Origin: Bacteroidales bacterium
GTDB taxonomy: Bacteria > Bacteroidota > Bacteroidia > Bacteroidales > UBA932
Direction: 5' to 3'
Assembly: GCA_023227835.1 (NCBI GenBank)
Contig: JALOCI010000028.1
Coordinates: 1-36,195 of the forward strand
DNA length: 36,195 nucleotides
Shown piece after piece: positions 8,639 to 16,746 of this stretch (position 1 is its first letter; every line of letters begins with the position of its first letter). The notes beneath the pieces were generated by a model that saw only the letters and a list, made by a program, of their open reading frames with translations, was not told where the DNA came from and did no database searches. A program made the position numbers and the translations under genes.

Positions 8639-9658
8639 ATGAATAATATAATAGTATATATAGAGACCGAAAACGGAAAGATTGCAGATGTCAGCCTTGA
8701 ACTTATGACGAAAGGAAGAGAGTTGGCAAACAAATTGAATTGCAATCTTGAAGCATTGCTTATTGGAGACAAAGTTTCTCATCTTTCTGAGGAGTTATTC
8801 TTATACGGAGCAACTAAAGTTCATCTTGCAGAGGATTCCCGTCTTGAATTTTACAGGACACTTCCCTATTCTGCCATCGCGATTTCACTTTTTAAATCTG
8901 AAAAACCACAGATTGCTCTTTTTGGTGCTACCAGCATCGGAAGAGATCTCGCGCCAAGAGTATCCAGTGCATTAACAAGCGGACTGACAGCTGACTGTAC
9001 ATCTCTTGAAATTGGAGATCATAATGACGCAAAAAGCGGGAAGGAATACAAGGATCTTCTTTACCAGATCAGACCGGCATTTGGAGGAAATATTATAGCT
9101 ACCATCATCAATCCGGAACACAGGCCTCAAATGGCGACTGTCAGAGAGGGCGTAATGAAAAAAATGGCCTTACAACAAGCTGCAAATGGGGAGATTAGCA
9201 AGATTGACATCAAACCTATACTGAATGACTCTGATTTTGTTGTGGAAATTATAAAACGCGACATTCAGGAGAGGAAAATTGACATTAAAGGCGCATCAAT
9301 AATTGTTGCCGGCGGATTTGGAGTTGGTTCAAAGGAAAACTTCAAACAATTGTTTGAATTGGCACACCTGTTGGGTGCAGAAATCGGGGCTTCACGTGCT
9401 GCTGTTGATGCAGGTTTTGCCGACCATGCAAGGCAGGTTGGACAAACCGGAGTTACTGTCAGACCAAAATTGTATATAGCTGTCGGAATTTCGGGACAAA
9501 TCCAGCATACAGCAGGCATGGATCAGTCTGCTATGATTATTTCCATAAACAATGATCCCAATGCCCCTATAAACAATATAGCAGATTACGCTATCGTAGG
9601 AGATTTGAATGAAGTGCTCCCGAGAATGATAAAATCTTACAAGAAAAACATCAAATAG
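8639..9658 (+). CDS. etfA: electron transfer flavoprotein subunit alpha
   Basis: The alpha subunit of Etf, 339 residues from the ATG at 8639. The open frame extends three codons to a TTG at 8630, but the ATG start MNNIIVYIE is typical. The N-terminal half is the alpha/beta Etf fold (ALFGATSIGRDLAPRVSSAL). The C-terminal FAD domain shows VAGGFGVGSKENF, GASRAAVDAGFADHARQVGQTG and LYIAVGISGQIQHTAGM, which bind the FAD. It forms a complex with EtfB and is followed one base later by the acyl-CoA dehydrogenase gene. Confidence 0.96.
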   Translation: MNNIIVYIETENGKIADVSLELMTKGRELANKLNCNLEALLIGDKVSHLSEELFLYGATKVHLAEDSRLEFYRTLPYSAIAISLFKSEKPQIALFGATSIGRDLAPRVSSALTSGLTADCTSLEIGDHNDAKSGKEYKDLLYQIRPAFGGNIIATIINPEHRPQMATVREGVMKKMALQQAANGEISKIDIKPILNDSDFVVEIIKRDIQERKIDIKGASIIVAGGFGVGSKENFKQLFELAHLLGAEIGASRAAVDAGFADHARQVGQTGVTVRPKLYIAVGISGQIQHTAGMDQSAMIISINNDPNAPINNIADYAIVGDLNEVLPRMIKSYKKNIK

Positions 9659-9659
9659 T

Positions 9660-11387
9660 ATGGCAAACTTTTACAAAGACAATAAAGATATACAGTTCCA
9701 GCTTTCCAACCCTCTGATGAAAAAGATCGTCAGACTAAAAGAACAAGACTTCTCAGATTCCGGAAAGTATAATTATGCACCATGTACAGCTGAAGACGCT
9801 ATTGATTCATATGACAAGGTGATGGAAATCCTTGGAGAAATCTGCGGAGATATTATCGCAGCAAATGCAGAAGAGGTTGACAAAGTAGGCCCTCATCACG
9901 AAAACGGAAGAGTGACATATGCTCCTGGGACACAACAGAACCAGGATGTTCTTACACAAGCCGGACTATACGGGATGTATCTTCCTAGAGAGTATGGAGG
10001 ATTGAACTTCTCAATGATTCCATACATAATGTCTGCTGAGATTGTAGGAAGGGCTGATGCTGGTTTCTCAAACATCTGGGGACTTCAGGACTGCGCTGAA
10101 ACTATATATGAATTTGCCAGCAAGGAGATTAAGGATGAATTCTTGCCAAGAATCAACAATGGTGAGACATGCTCAATGGATTTGACAGAGCCGGACGCAG
10201 GTAGTGACTTACAAGCAGTCATGCTCAAAGCGACTTATGATGAGAAGAGCGGCATGTGGAAATTAAACGGAGTGAAACGATTCATAACAAACGGAGATGC
10301 ACAGATCAAACTGGTATTGGCGCGCTCCGAAGAGAATACCACAGACGGACGCGGTCTCTCATATTTTGTACATGATCAAAAATGGGGAGGAGTTCATGTA
10401 AGAAGGATTGAGAACAAACTGGGAATAAAAGGATCACCTACCTGTGAGCTTGTATTTAACAACGCACCTGCAAAACTGGTTGGTGAAAGAAGAATGGGGC
10501 TTATTAAATATGTAATGTCCCTTATGAATGGAGCCAGACTAGGAGTTGCTGCACAGGCTGTCGGCATTTCTGAGGCTGCTTACAGAGAGGCTCTTAAATA
10601 TGCCAACGAGAGAAAACAGTTTGGCAAGGCAATCATTCAATTCCCTGCCGTTTACGAGATGCTTTCAATCATAAAGGCAAAACTTCAGGCTTCAAGAGCT
10701 CTTCTATATGAAACAACACGCTTTGTCGATATATACAAAGCATATAATATTATTTCCGAAAACAGGAAACTGACTCCAGAAGAGAGAAATGAAGCCAAGC
10801 AATATCAACGTCTTGCCGACATGTTCACTCCAATGGTAAAGATGACTGCATCTGAGTATAGTAACCAGAATGCATACGATTCCCTTCAGATTCATGGTGG
10901 CTCCGGTTTTATGAAAGATTACCCTATTGAACGAATATACAGGGATGCCAGAATAACAACAATATACGAAGGGACCTCACAACTGCAAGTAGTCGCAGCT
11001 CAAAGATATGTTACCAATGGAGCTTATCTCAATCAAATAAAAGAGTATGAAAATGTGGAACTCAAGCCTGAATTCACCCAGCTAAAAAAGACATTGGTTG
11101 CAATGACTGAGCAGTATCAGCAAGCAGTTGCAATTGTTGCCGGCGGAGACAATGAGTTCATTGATTTTCACGCAAGAAGGCTTGTCGAAATGGCTTCGCA
11201 TATAGTTATGTCATATCTGCTCGTAATTGATGCACAAAGAGAGAAGACATTTGAAGACTCAGCCGTTATTTATACAAATAAAGCAAAAGCATGGAATGAC
11301 GAAAGATATTCATACATCACAGATTTTGCGGCTTGTGATATTAATCAATTTCTGTCTATAAAAGAGGAATTCTCCGCTGAAGCATAA
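9660..11387 (+). CDS. acyl-CoA dehydrogenase (long, about 575 residues)
   Basis: An FAD-dependent acyl-CoA dehydrogenase that introduces the alpha-beta double bond into acyl-CoA and passes electrons to the neighbouring Etf. Visible motifs: MDLTEPDAGSDLQAVMLKA and RFITNGDAQ (FAD/substrate binding), ERKQFGKAIIQFPAV, QIHGGSGFMKDYPIERIYRD, and IYEGTSQLQ, whose Glu is the usual catalytic base of short- and medium-chain enzymes. At 575 residues it is about 190 longer than classical tetrameric enzymes, with an extra N-terminal helical part and a C-terminal extension of about 100 residues, as in a known long subfamily. The chain-length preference cannot be read off. Confidence 0.95.
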   Translation: MANFYKDNKDIQFQLSNPLMKKIVRLKEQDFSDSGKYNYAPCTAEDAIDSYDKVMEILGEICGDIIAANAEEVDKVGPHHENGRVTYAPGTQQNQDVLTQAGLYGMYLPREYGGLNFSMIPYIMSAEIVGRADAGFSNIWGLQDCAETIYEFASKEIKDEFLPRINNGETCSMDLTEPDAGSDLQAVMLKATYDEKSGMWKLNGVKRFITNGDAQIKLVLARSEENTTDGRGLSYFVHDQKWGGVHVRRIENKLGIKGSPTCELVFNNAPAKLVGERRMGLIKYVMSLMNGARLGVAAQAVGISEAAYREALKYANERKQFGKAIIQFPAVYEMLSIIKAKLQASRALLYETTRFVDIYKAYNIISENRKLTPEERNEAKQYQRLADMFTPMVKMTASEYSNQNAYDSLQIHGGSGFMKDYPIERIYRDARITTIYEGTSQLQVVAAQRYVTNGAYLNQIKEYENVELKPEFTQLKKTLVAMTEQYQQAVAIVAGGDNEFIDFHARRLVEMASHIVMSYLLVIDAQREKTFEDSAVIYTNKAKAWNDERYSYITDFAACDINQFLSIKEEFSAEA

Positions 11388-11410
11388 TTCTTACATTCCA
11401 CAATAAAACT

Positions 11411-11457
11411 GGCAGCAGACTTGTAATTAAGCAATTACACAATCAGCTGCCTTTTTT
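11411..11457 (+). terminator. intrinsic terminator of the DUF3467-etf-acyl-CoA dehydrogenase operon
   Basis: GGCAGC (11411-11416) pairs with GCTGCC (11446-11451). Inside, GTAATT (11423-11428) pairs with AATTAC (11433-11438) around a 4-base loop. Six T residues follow. This is a convincing two-part hairpin plus U-tract. Confidence 0.88.
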
Positions 11458-11518
11458 ATTGTTAAAAGCGTACCGAATCAATAAAGAAATCCGGACATAG
11501 ATAGTTTCATAAAATAAG

Positions 11519-11526
11519 TAACTTTG
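11519..11526 (+). promoter_or_regulatory. -7 element of the promoter for the fucose-isomerase-like/maf operon
   Basis: TAACTTTG matches TAnnTTTG exactly and lies 19 bases before the ATG at 11546. I see no TTTG at the expected -33 distance, so the promoter is only half-supported. Confidence 0.5.
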
Positions 11527-11545
11527 TACCGATAAAACTTACACG

Positions 11546-12799
11546 ATGGAAAGTTCAATAAAGATTGTAGTATTCGCTTCACCGTTGCATGACTCTACAA
11601 GTGTTATGGGATGCCGGGAGAGTCTGTTGAATGAGTTAAGATCCTCCTATAATACAGAATTCATTGACAGTGAAAGTTTACCTGAAAGCAGAACAGATAA
11701 CGAATATATAATTGCTTTCATTGCAACAGGCGGTGTTGAAGAGCAATTTAAGAAACGCTGGAAAACTCTTTCACGGCCAATATTGTTATTGAGTGATTCT
11801 TATCACAACTCTTTGGCTGCCTCAATGGAGATATCAACATGGCTTTATCAGAACAAAATTCCTCACAGACACTTCAATTTCCCTATAGAACCTACAAGAA
11901 AATATCTTGATAAATTTGAGGAATTGCTTTCAGTAATGTTCAAAATACAAGAGACATACAGCAAATTGGCAAAAATGAGGATAGGTCTTATAGGCGGAGA
12001 GTCTTCATGGCTGATCTCATCAGCAGTAGAGTGTGATCATGTCAGTCAGAAATATGGAACTACATTCGTAAAGATAGATGTGTCTGAGGTTGAAAAGAGG
12101 TACAAATCGGCATCACTCTCAGAAAACCTGAAATGCAGGGCACAATCTCTTTCCGGAACTCTGTGTAAGGATTCATCAATAAACGATGTGGAAGAAGCAC
12201 TAAAGATGTATTCCGCTATAAAGGAAATTGTCAAAGATTTTTCTCTTGATGCTCTGACAATAAAATGTTTTGATCTTCTTGAGAGTTGCAGCACCACATC
12301 TTGTCTGGCTCTCTCTCTGCTCAATGACGAAGGTATAATTTCAGGATGCGAAGGTGATATTCCATCTTTGTGGTCAATGATTCTTGCCCGCCTCCTTTGT
12401 GGTTCGGCTTCATTCATGTCAAATCCCTCCTCTATTGAAAGAGCTGACAAAAGTATAGATTTTGCTCACTGCACCGCCCCATTGTCAATGGGGAAAAAAT
12501 TCGCATTATCCTCTCACTATGAATCCAAGCAAGGAATTGGAGTCGCATTAAAACTGCCTCTTGATAAATTTACACTATTCAAATGCGGAGGACCTTTTCT
12601 TAATAACCACTATGCCTTTAATGGTGAGATAATTCAGAACACAAACGTGGTTGAGAGATGCAGGACTCAAGTAAAATATGAATTCAGTGATGTTGAAGAG
12701 ATTGATCTATACCTTGATTCTCACCTGGGTAATCACTCAATTCTGATACCTGGGTGGCATAAAGATATAATCAACACCTTTTTCAGTACAATAGATTAG
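11546..12799 (+). CDS. L-fucose isomerase-like protein (fucose/arabinose isomerase fold)
   Basis: A 417-residue protein that resembles the C-terminal part of FucI/AraA-like isomerases (COG2407 type). The evidence is the segment GCEGDIPSLWSMILARLLCG (about 269-288), the IDFAHCTAPLSM motif and the SHYESKQGIGVALKL segment, which correspond to the metal and substrate region with Glu, Asp and His. Family members isomerise ketoses and aldoses with Mn2+. The N-terminal half is divergent and the substrate is unknown. There is no sugar kinase or aldolase beside it. It is the first gene of an operon with DUF2520, KdsC-like and Maf genes, with 3- to 9-base gaps, which is not a sugar-catabolism context. 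Confidence 0.7.
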   Translation: MESSIKIVVFASPLHDSTSVMGCRESLLNELRSSYNTEFIDSESLPESRTDNEYIIAFIATGGVEEQFKKRWKTLSRPILLLSDSYHNSLAASMEISTWLYQNKIPHRHFNFPIEPTRKYLDKFEELLSVMFKIQETYSKLAKMRIGLIGGESSWLISSAVECDHVSQKYGTTFVKIDVSEVEKRYKSASLSENLKCRAQSLSGTLCKDSSINDVEEALKMYSAIKEIVKDFSLDALTIKCFDLLESCSTTSCLALSLLNDEGIISGCEGDIPSLWSMILARLLCGSASFMSNPSSIERADKSIDFAHCTAPLSMGKKFALSSHYESKQGIGVALKLPLDKFTLFKCGGPFLNNHYAFNGEIIQNTNVVERCRTQVKYEFSDVEEIDLYLDSHLGNHSILIPGWHKDIINTFFSTID

Positions 12800-12802
12800 C
12801 TT

Positions 12803-13618
12803 ATGTTTAGAATATCAATATGGGGAACGGGAAATGTTGCATACAGGCTGTCACTAGCTCTTAAAGCTGCCGGCCACTCTATCCCGTACATTTGCGGCAG
12901 AGACGAAGATTCTGGTAAAAAGCTGGTCCATATACTTAATAAAAGTGACAATAATCCTCATAAGATTATTGAAGAAACTATCTTTACCAATGATTATACT
13001 TTCCTGAAGGAATCAGATGTGATAATCCTGGCGGTTTCGGACAATGCAATAAAACCCCTCGCAGAAGAGTTGTCAATAGATGTTTTAAAGGAAAAAAAGA
13101 TTCCGTTACTGGTCCATACAAGCGGGGCAACATCAATTGAAGCTCTTGTCTCCTACCCTTTTAATGGAGTTTTCTATCCATTAATGACATTAAGCAAAGT
13201 AAAACCGGTGGATTTCAGGTTAGTACCTTTTTTAATCGAGTCATCTGCCAAAGAGGGTGAGCATATTCTTGCTGAAATCGTATACTCTTTGGGCGCTGAG
13301 CATAAATATTCAACATCGGAAGAGAGATTAAAATTACACCTGGCTGCCGTTTATGTAAGCAATTTTGTGAACTACCTTATAGGACTGGCTTTTGATCTCT
13401 CCGTTCCCGATCAGGTATTACTTACCCCGCTAGCTATTGAGACTGTAAGAAAAGCTTTTCTCTACGAGCACCCTTCTCTGGTTCAAACAGGACCGGCAAA
13501 AAGAGGTGATATGGATACGATTGAAAAACACCTTCAGCTCCTCGAAGGAAAGGAGGAACATAAACTGGTATATGAAACTCTTTCAAAATTGATAAAAGAA
13601 CAGAAGAAAAATAAATAA
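12803..13618 (+). CDS. Rossmann-like/DUF2520 protein (F420:NADP oxidoreductase-like)
   Basis: A 271-residue protein with an N-terminal Rossmann fold: ISIWGTGNVAYRLSLALKAAGH, with the GxGNxA nucleotide-binding loop, then VIILAVSDNAIKPLAEEL and LLVHTSGATSIEAL. The C-terminal helical DUF2520 domain contains FYPLMTLSK, HLAAVYVSNFVNYL and ALTGPAKRGD-like wording (VQTGPAKRGDMDTIEKHL). It looks like a 6-phosphogluconate/ketopantoate-reductase-type dehydrogenase, but no substrate is established for the family. It lies 3 bases after the preceding gene and 6 before the KdsC-like gene. Confidence 0.85.
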   Translation: MFRISIWGTGNVAYRLSLALKAAGHSIPYICGRDEDSGKKLVHILNKSDNNPHKIIEETIFTNDYTFLKESDVIILAVSDNAIKPLAEELSIDVLKEKKIPLLVHTSGATSIEALVSYPFNGVFYPLMTLSKVKPVDFRLVPFLIESSAKEGEHILAEIVYSLGAEHKYSTSEERLKLHLAAVYVSNFVNYLIGLAFDLSVPDQVLLTPLAIETVRKAFLYEHPSLVQTGPAKRGDMDTIEKHLQLLEGKEEHKLVYETLSKLIKEQKKNK

Positions 13619-13624
13619 CATATA

Positions 13625-14155
13625 ATGTCGAATTATAAATACAAATTATCGTCAATTAAGGCTTTTGCCTTTGATGTTGACGGAGTTTTCACAGACGGGA
13701 CAGTCCTTGCGACTGATAGCGGAGACCTTCTGAGATGCCATAATGCGAAAGACGGTTTTGCTGTAAGAATGGCAATTTTAAATGACTATCCTGTTGCAAT
13801 CATAACAGGCGGATCGTCAAACAGTATAATAAACAGGTTTAAACTGGTCGGCATAGACCGTGAGGACATCTATCTTGGATCTCACTATAAGATTCCCGAT
13901 TTTCTGGATTTTTGTGACAGACATAAAATAAGACCTGACGAAGTCCTTTTTATGGGAGATGATATTCCCGATATAGGAATTCTAAAGGAGTGCGGTTTGG
14001 CAACATGTCCTTCTGACGCAGTGAATGAGGTAAAGGAAATCTGCGAATACATTTCAGGGTTCCCTGGCGGCAAAGGTTGTGTAAGAGATGTCATTGAACA
14101 GGTTCTAAAAATTCAGGAAAAGTGGAGTGCCAATCCTGAAGCGTATTCAGGTTAA
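13625..14155 (+). CDS. HAD-superfamily phosphatase, KdsC-like (3-deoxy-manno-octulosonate-8-phosphatase family)
   Basis: A capless HAD phosphatase (HAD-III, YrbI/KdsC subfamily), 176 residues. Motif I is FDVDGVFTDG with both catalytic Asp residues, motif II is IITGGSS, the motif III Lys lies in the HYKIPDF region, and motif IV is FMGDDIPDIGIL. KdsC removes phosphate from Kdo-8-phosphate in lipopolysaccharide synthesis. That role fits a Gram-negative Bacteroidetes, but no other Kdo gene is nearby, so another sugar phosphate is possible. It sits between DUF2520 and maf in the operon. Confidence 0.85.
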   Translation: MSNYKYKLSSIKAFAFDVDGVFTDGTVLATDSGDLLRCHNAKDGFAVRMAILNDYPVAIITGGSSNSIINRFKLVGIDREDIYLGSHYKIPDFLDFCDRHKIRPDEVLFMGDDIPDIGILKECGLATCPSDAVNEVKEICEYISGFPGGKGCVRDVIEQVLKIQEKWSANPEAYSG

Positions 14156-14164
14156 TATTCAGTC

Positions 14165-14758
14165 ATGCTTAAGGATTTGCTAAAAAATAAAAGAGTCGTA
14201 CTTGCATCGTCATCCCCAAGAAGAAGATTACTGCTTGAAGGATTGGACCTTGTATTCACGGTGGAGGTTAATAACGATATACCTGAGGTATTTGACTCCT
14301 CAATGGATATTAATATGGTACCCGAACATCTTGCAAAATTGAAATCATCAGGATTCGGTCGTCAGCTGGATAATAATGAAATTCTTGTGACTGCCGACAC
14401 TTTAGTGTTGTGTGAGGGGAAGATATTAGGGAAGCCCACAGACAGATCCGAAGCTTTCCAAATGTTGAAAATGCTTTCCGGCAACAGGCACACAGTTCTG
14501 ACAGGAGTCTGTATAAGAGACAATTGCAAAGAGACATCCTTCACTTCAGAGACTATTGTTTACTTCAGGGATTTAGGGGATGATGAGATATATTATTATA
14601 TTGATAATTATGCTCCCTACGATAAAGCCGGAGCATACGGAGCTCAGGACTGGATTGGTTATGCCGGAATCAGTCGGATAGAGGGTTCCTACTTCAATGT
14701 CATGGGACTGCCTATACAAAGGCTCTATGCCGAACTTGAGAAATTGTTATCGGACTAG
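14165..14758 (+). CDS. maf: Maf-family nucleoside triphosphate pyrophosphatase
   Basis: A 197-residue Maf protein, which hydrolyses non-canonical or modified NTPs (dTTP/UTP/pseudo-UTP type or m7GTP type) to monophosphates. Visible motifs are VLASSSPRRRLLLEGLDL, ADTLVLCEGKILGKPTD, MLKMLSGNRHTVLTGVCI, YDKAGAYGAQDW and GSYFNVMGLPIQRLY. The AGAYGAQ/IEGSYFNVMGLP wording fits the YhdE/dTTP-pyrophosphatase group more than the YceF group. Its 3' end overlaps the convergent recQ by 12 bases, so there is no room for a separate terminator. Confidence 0.93.
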   Translation: MLKDLLKNKRVVLASSSPRRRLLLEGLDLVFTVEVNNDIPEVFDSSMDINMVPEHLAKLKSSGFGRQLDNNEILVTADTLVLCEGKILGKPTDRSEAFQMLKMLSGNRHTVLTGVCIRDNCKETSFTSETIVYFRDLGDDEIYYYIDNYAPYDKAGAYGAQDWIGYAGISRIEGSYFNVMGLPIQRLYAELEKLLSD

Positions 14759-16648
14759 CGTATATTTCCCGTTAATCTCTTTTACAATCTCTCTGTCTAT
14801 CATGTCTCTGAGTATTTCTAGATACAGATTACTTCCCTCTCCCATTTGAAGGGTAATTTCATCCAGAGAGAGAGGAGAGGCGGAAAGCAGATCGCAGAGG
14901 TTATCTTCAATTATCCTGTCGGATTGCCTAATATCTTCATCTCTTTTGTTAGAAATACAGACATCACACACTCCACAGTCAGGAGCTCCGCTTTGTCCGA
15001 AATAGCTCATAAGCATAACAGATCTGCACACATTTGTAGTTGATACATAATCAATCATACTCTCTACCCGTTTTTGATAACTACCCTTTCTTTTTTTATA
15101 ATTCTCCTCGGAAAAAAGAAGTCCTCTATTTTCAAGTCTCTCAACACGTAAAATAAGCAACGGAGATCGTACTGCCGGTATATAATCTATAACATGCATC
15201 CTTGACAGCAAAATAAGGTTTGCCGTTATGTTTGCCTTGCTATTTCTTGATACTCTCGCTATATATTCCTCATCTATAGGAACAAACGTCGAGAAAAGCG
15301 ATGTATAGAGCCGCATCAGAATCTTCACAAAAGAATCAAGATTGCTGTTCTTCAGCTGAATTTTATAAAGTTCATCCCTTGAAACAGTAAACATGATTCT
15401 TGAAGGATTTTCCAGTTCTTCAGTCAGCTCCCAATACCCCTCTCCTTCAATATATTTTATAGCATGATAGGCATTAACCATGTGCAATCGCTCCTTCTTA
15501 GCAAAATCACTAAGATTAAACTTTATTACATCTCCTTTCCCTGATCCGTAATCGTAACCTATGTAATTGAAAAGTCTCTGGTACACCTCCTTGAGATAGT
15601 CAAAAGACGGAAATGTAACCTCCATAATTTGTTTAATTCTTTTTATATCTCGTCTATTCCATAAAAGAACAGCATAAGACCGGTTTCCGTCCCTGCCGGC
15701 TCTCCCGGCTTCCTGAAAGTACGCTTCGGCAGATTCAGTAAGATCAAAATGGCAGACAAACCTGACATCCGGTTTATCAATCCCCATACCAAAGGCATTC
15801 GTAGCAACAATTACCCTTACCTCCCCCTTCATCCATGCATCTTGCTTTTTTGCTCTTTCTGATGCTTCATACCCGGCATGGTATGAATCAGCATTTATTC
15901 CCTGTGCATTTAAAAAAGCAGCAGTCTCCTCTGCCCTCTTTCTTTCACGTACATAAACAATTCCGGAGCCATGAACCGAAAGTGCTATTTTTAGCAATTG
16001 TCCGCTTTTGTCTTCAGTCTCTCTGACAACATAAGAGAGATTCTTCCGTTCAAAACTGGATTTAATAACATTGTCCCGTCTGAAGTTCAGTTGCTTCATA
16101 ATATCTTCAGCGACTTCCGGAGTAGCCGTGGCAGTGAGGGCTATTACCGGCACCTCTCCTGTAAGTTCCCTTACATCACGGATCAGAAGATAGTCGGGAC
16201 GAAAGTCATATCCCCATTGAGAAATGCAATGAGCCTCATCAACAACCAAAAAGTTGACACTCATCCTTGATATCCTGACCTTGACCAATTCACTTTGCAA
16301 CCTTTCTGGCGAGAGATACAGAAATTTGTAATCTCCGAATATTGCATTGTCCAGGGTATAGTCAACCTCATGCCTTGTCATCCCGGAATGCACGCAAATC
16401 GCTTTTATTCCTCTTTTTTGAAGGTTTTCAACCTGATCTTTCATAAGAGCAATCAAAGGAGTTACAACCAGGCATATACCATCACACATCATAGCAGGTA
16501 CCTGAAAACAGAGAGATTTACCACCGCCTGTGGGAAGTAGGGCGAGAGTGTCTAAACCGGCTAAAACAGATTGAATAATCTCCTCCTGTTTAGGTCTGAA
16601 TCGGTCATATCCCCAGTATTTTTTTAATACATCCAGTGCGCTTTCCAT
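14747..16648 (-). CDS. recQ: ATP-dependent DNA helicase RecQ
   Basis: A superfamily 2 helicase of 633 residues. Motifs: GYDRFRPKQEEII (motif 0), LLPTGGGKSLCFQVPA (Walker A), VVDEAHCISQWGYDFRPDY (DEAH plus the RecQ aromatic loop), LTATATPEVAEDI, IVATNAFGMGIDKPDVRFVCH and YFQEAGRAGRDG. The zinc-binding RQC part is at CRSVMLMSYFGQ...CGVCDVC. A winged-helix-like tail ends the protein and I see no HRDC domain, as is common in short RecQ proteins. It unwinds DNA during recombinational repair. It is a single gene, convergent with maf; no clear promoter element was found upstream. Confidence 0.95.
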   Translation of the reverse strand: MESALDVLKKYWGYDRFRPKQEEIIQSVLAGLDTLALLPTGGGKSLCFQVPAMMCDGICLVVTPLIALMKDQVENLQKRGIKAICVHSGMTRHEVDYTLDNAIFGDYKFLYLSPERLQSELVKVRISRMSVNFLVVDEAHCISQWGYDFRPDYLLIRDVRELTGEVPVIALTATATPEVAEDIMKQLNFRRDNVIKSSFERKNLSYVVRETEDKSGQLLKIALSVHGSGIVYVRERKRAEETAAFLNAQGINADSYHAGYEASERAKKQDAWMKGEVRVIVATNAFGMGIDKPDVRFVCHFDLTESAEAYFQEAGRAGRDGNRSYAVLLWNRRDIKRIKQIMEVTFPSFDYLKEVYQRLFNYIGYDYGSGKGDVIKFNLSDFAKKERLHMVNAYHAIKYIEGEGYWELTEELENPSRIMFTVSRDELYKIQLKNSNLDSFVKILMRLYTSLFSTFVPIDEEYIARVSRNSKANITANLILLSRMHVIDYIPAVRSPLLILRVERLENRGLLFSEENYKKRKGSYQKRVESMIDYVSTTNVCRSVMLMSYFGQSGAPDCGVCDVCISNKRDEDIRQSDRIIEDNLCDLLSASPLSLDEITLQMGEGSNLYLEILRDMIDREIVKEINGKYTLVR

Positions 16649-16746
16649 TGAACTTTATGGCCTGATTTTTGTTGCTAAATTAAGCATTTTTGTGCATATT
16701 AAAGATAGTGAAAAAAAGCATATTAATAAATAAATTCAAACAATCT

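Noticed and set aside
9301..11147. A 16-base identical stretch (AATTGTTGCCGGCGGA) in etfA (9301) and the acyl-CoA dehydrogenase gene (11132)
   Set aside because: Both copies encode IVAGG in unrelated positions; there is no flanking similarity and no sign of a mobile or regulatory repeat.
16690..16746. N-terminal extension of PEPCK by 19 codons
   Set aside because: The segment is Lys/Ile-rich with no family match; MTSIDLTKYGI at 16747 is a typical start.
16649..16746. Possible pckA or recQ promoter containing TTTTTG repeats
   Set aside because: No TAnnTTTG element at the correct distance from a TTTG on either strand; the T-runs are not enough.
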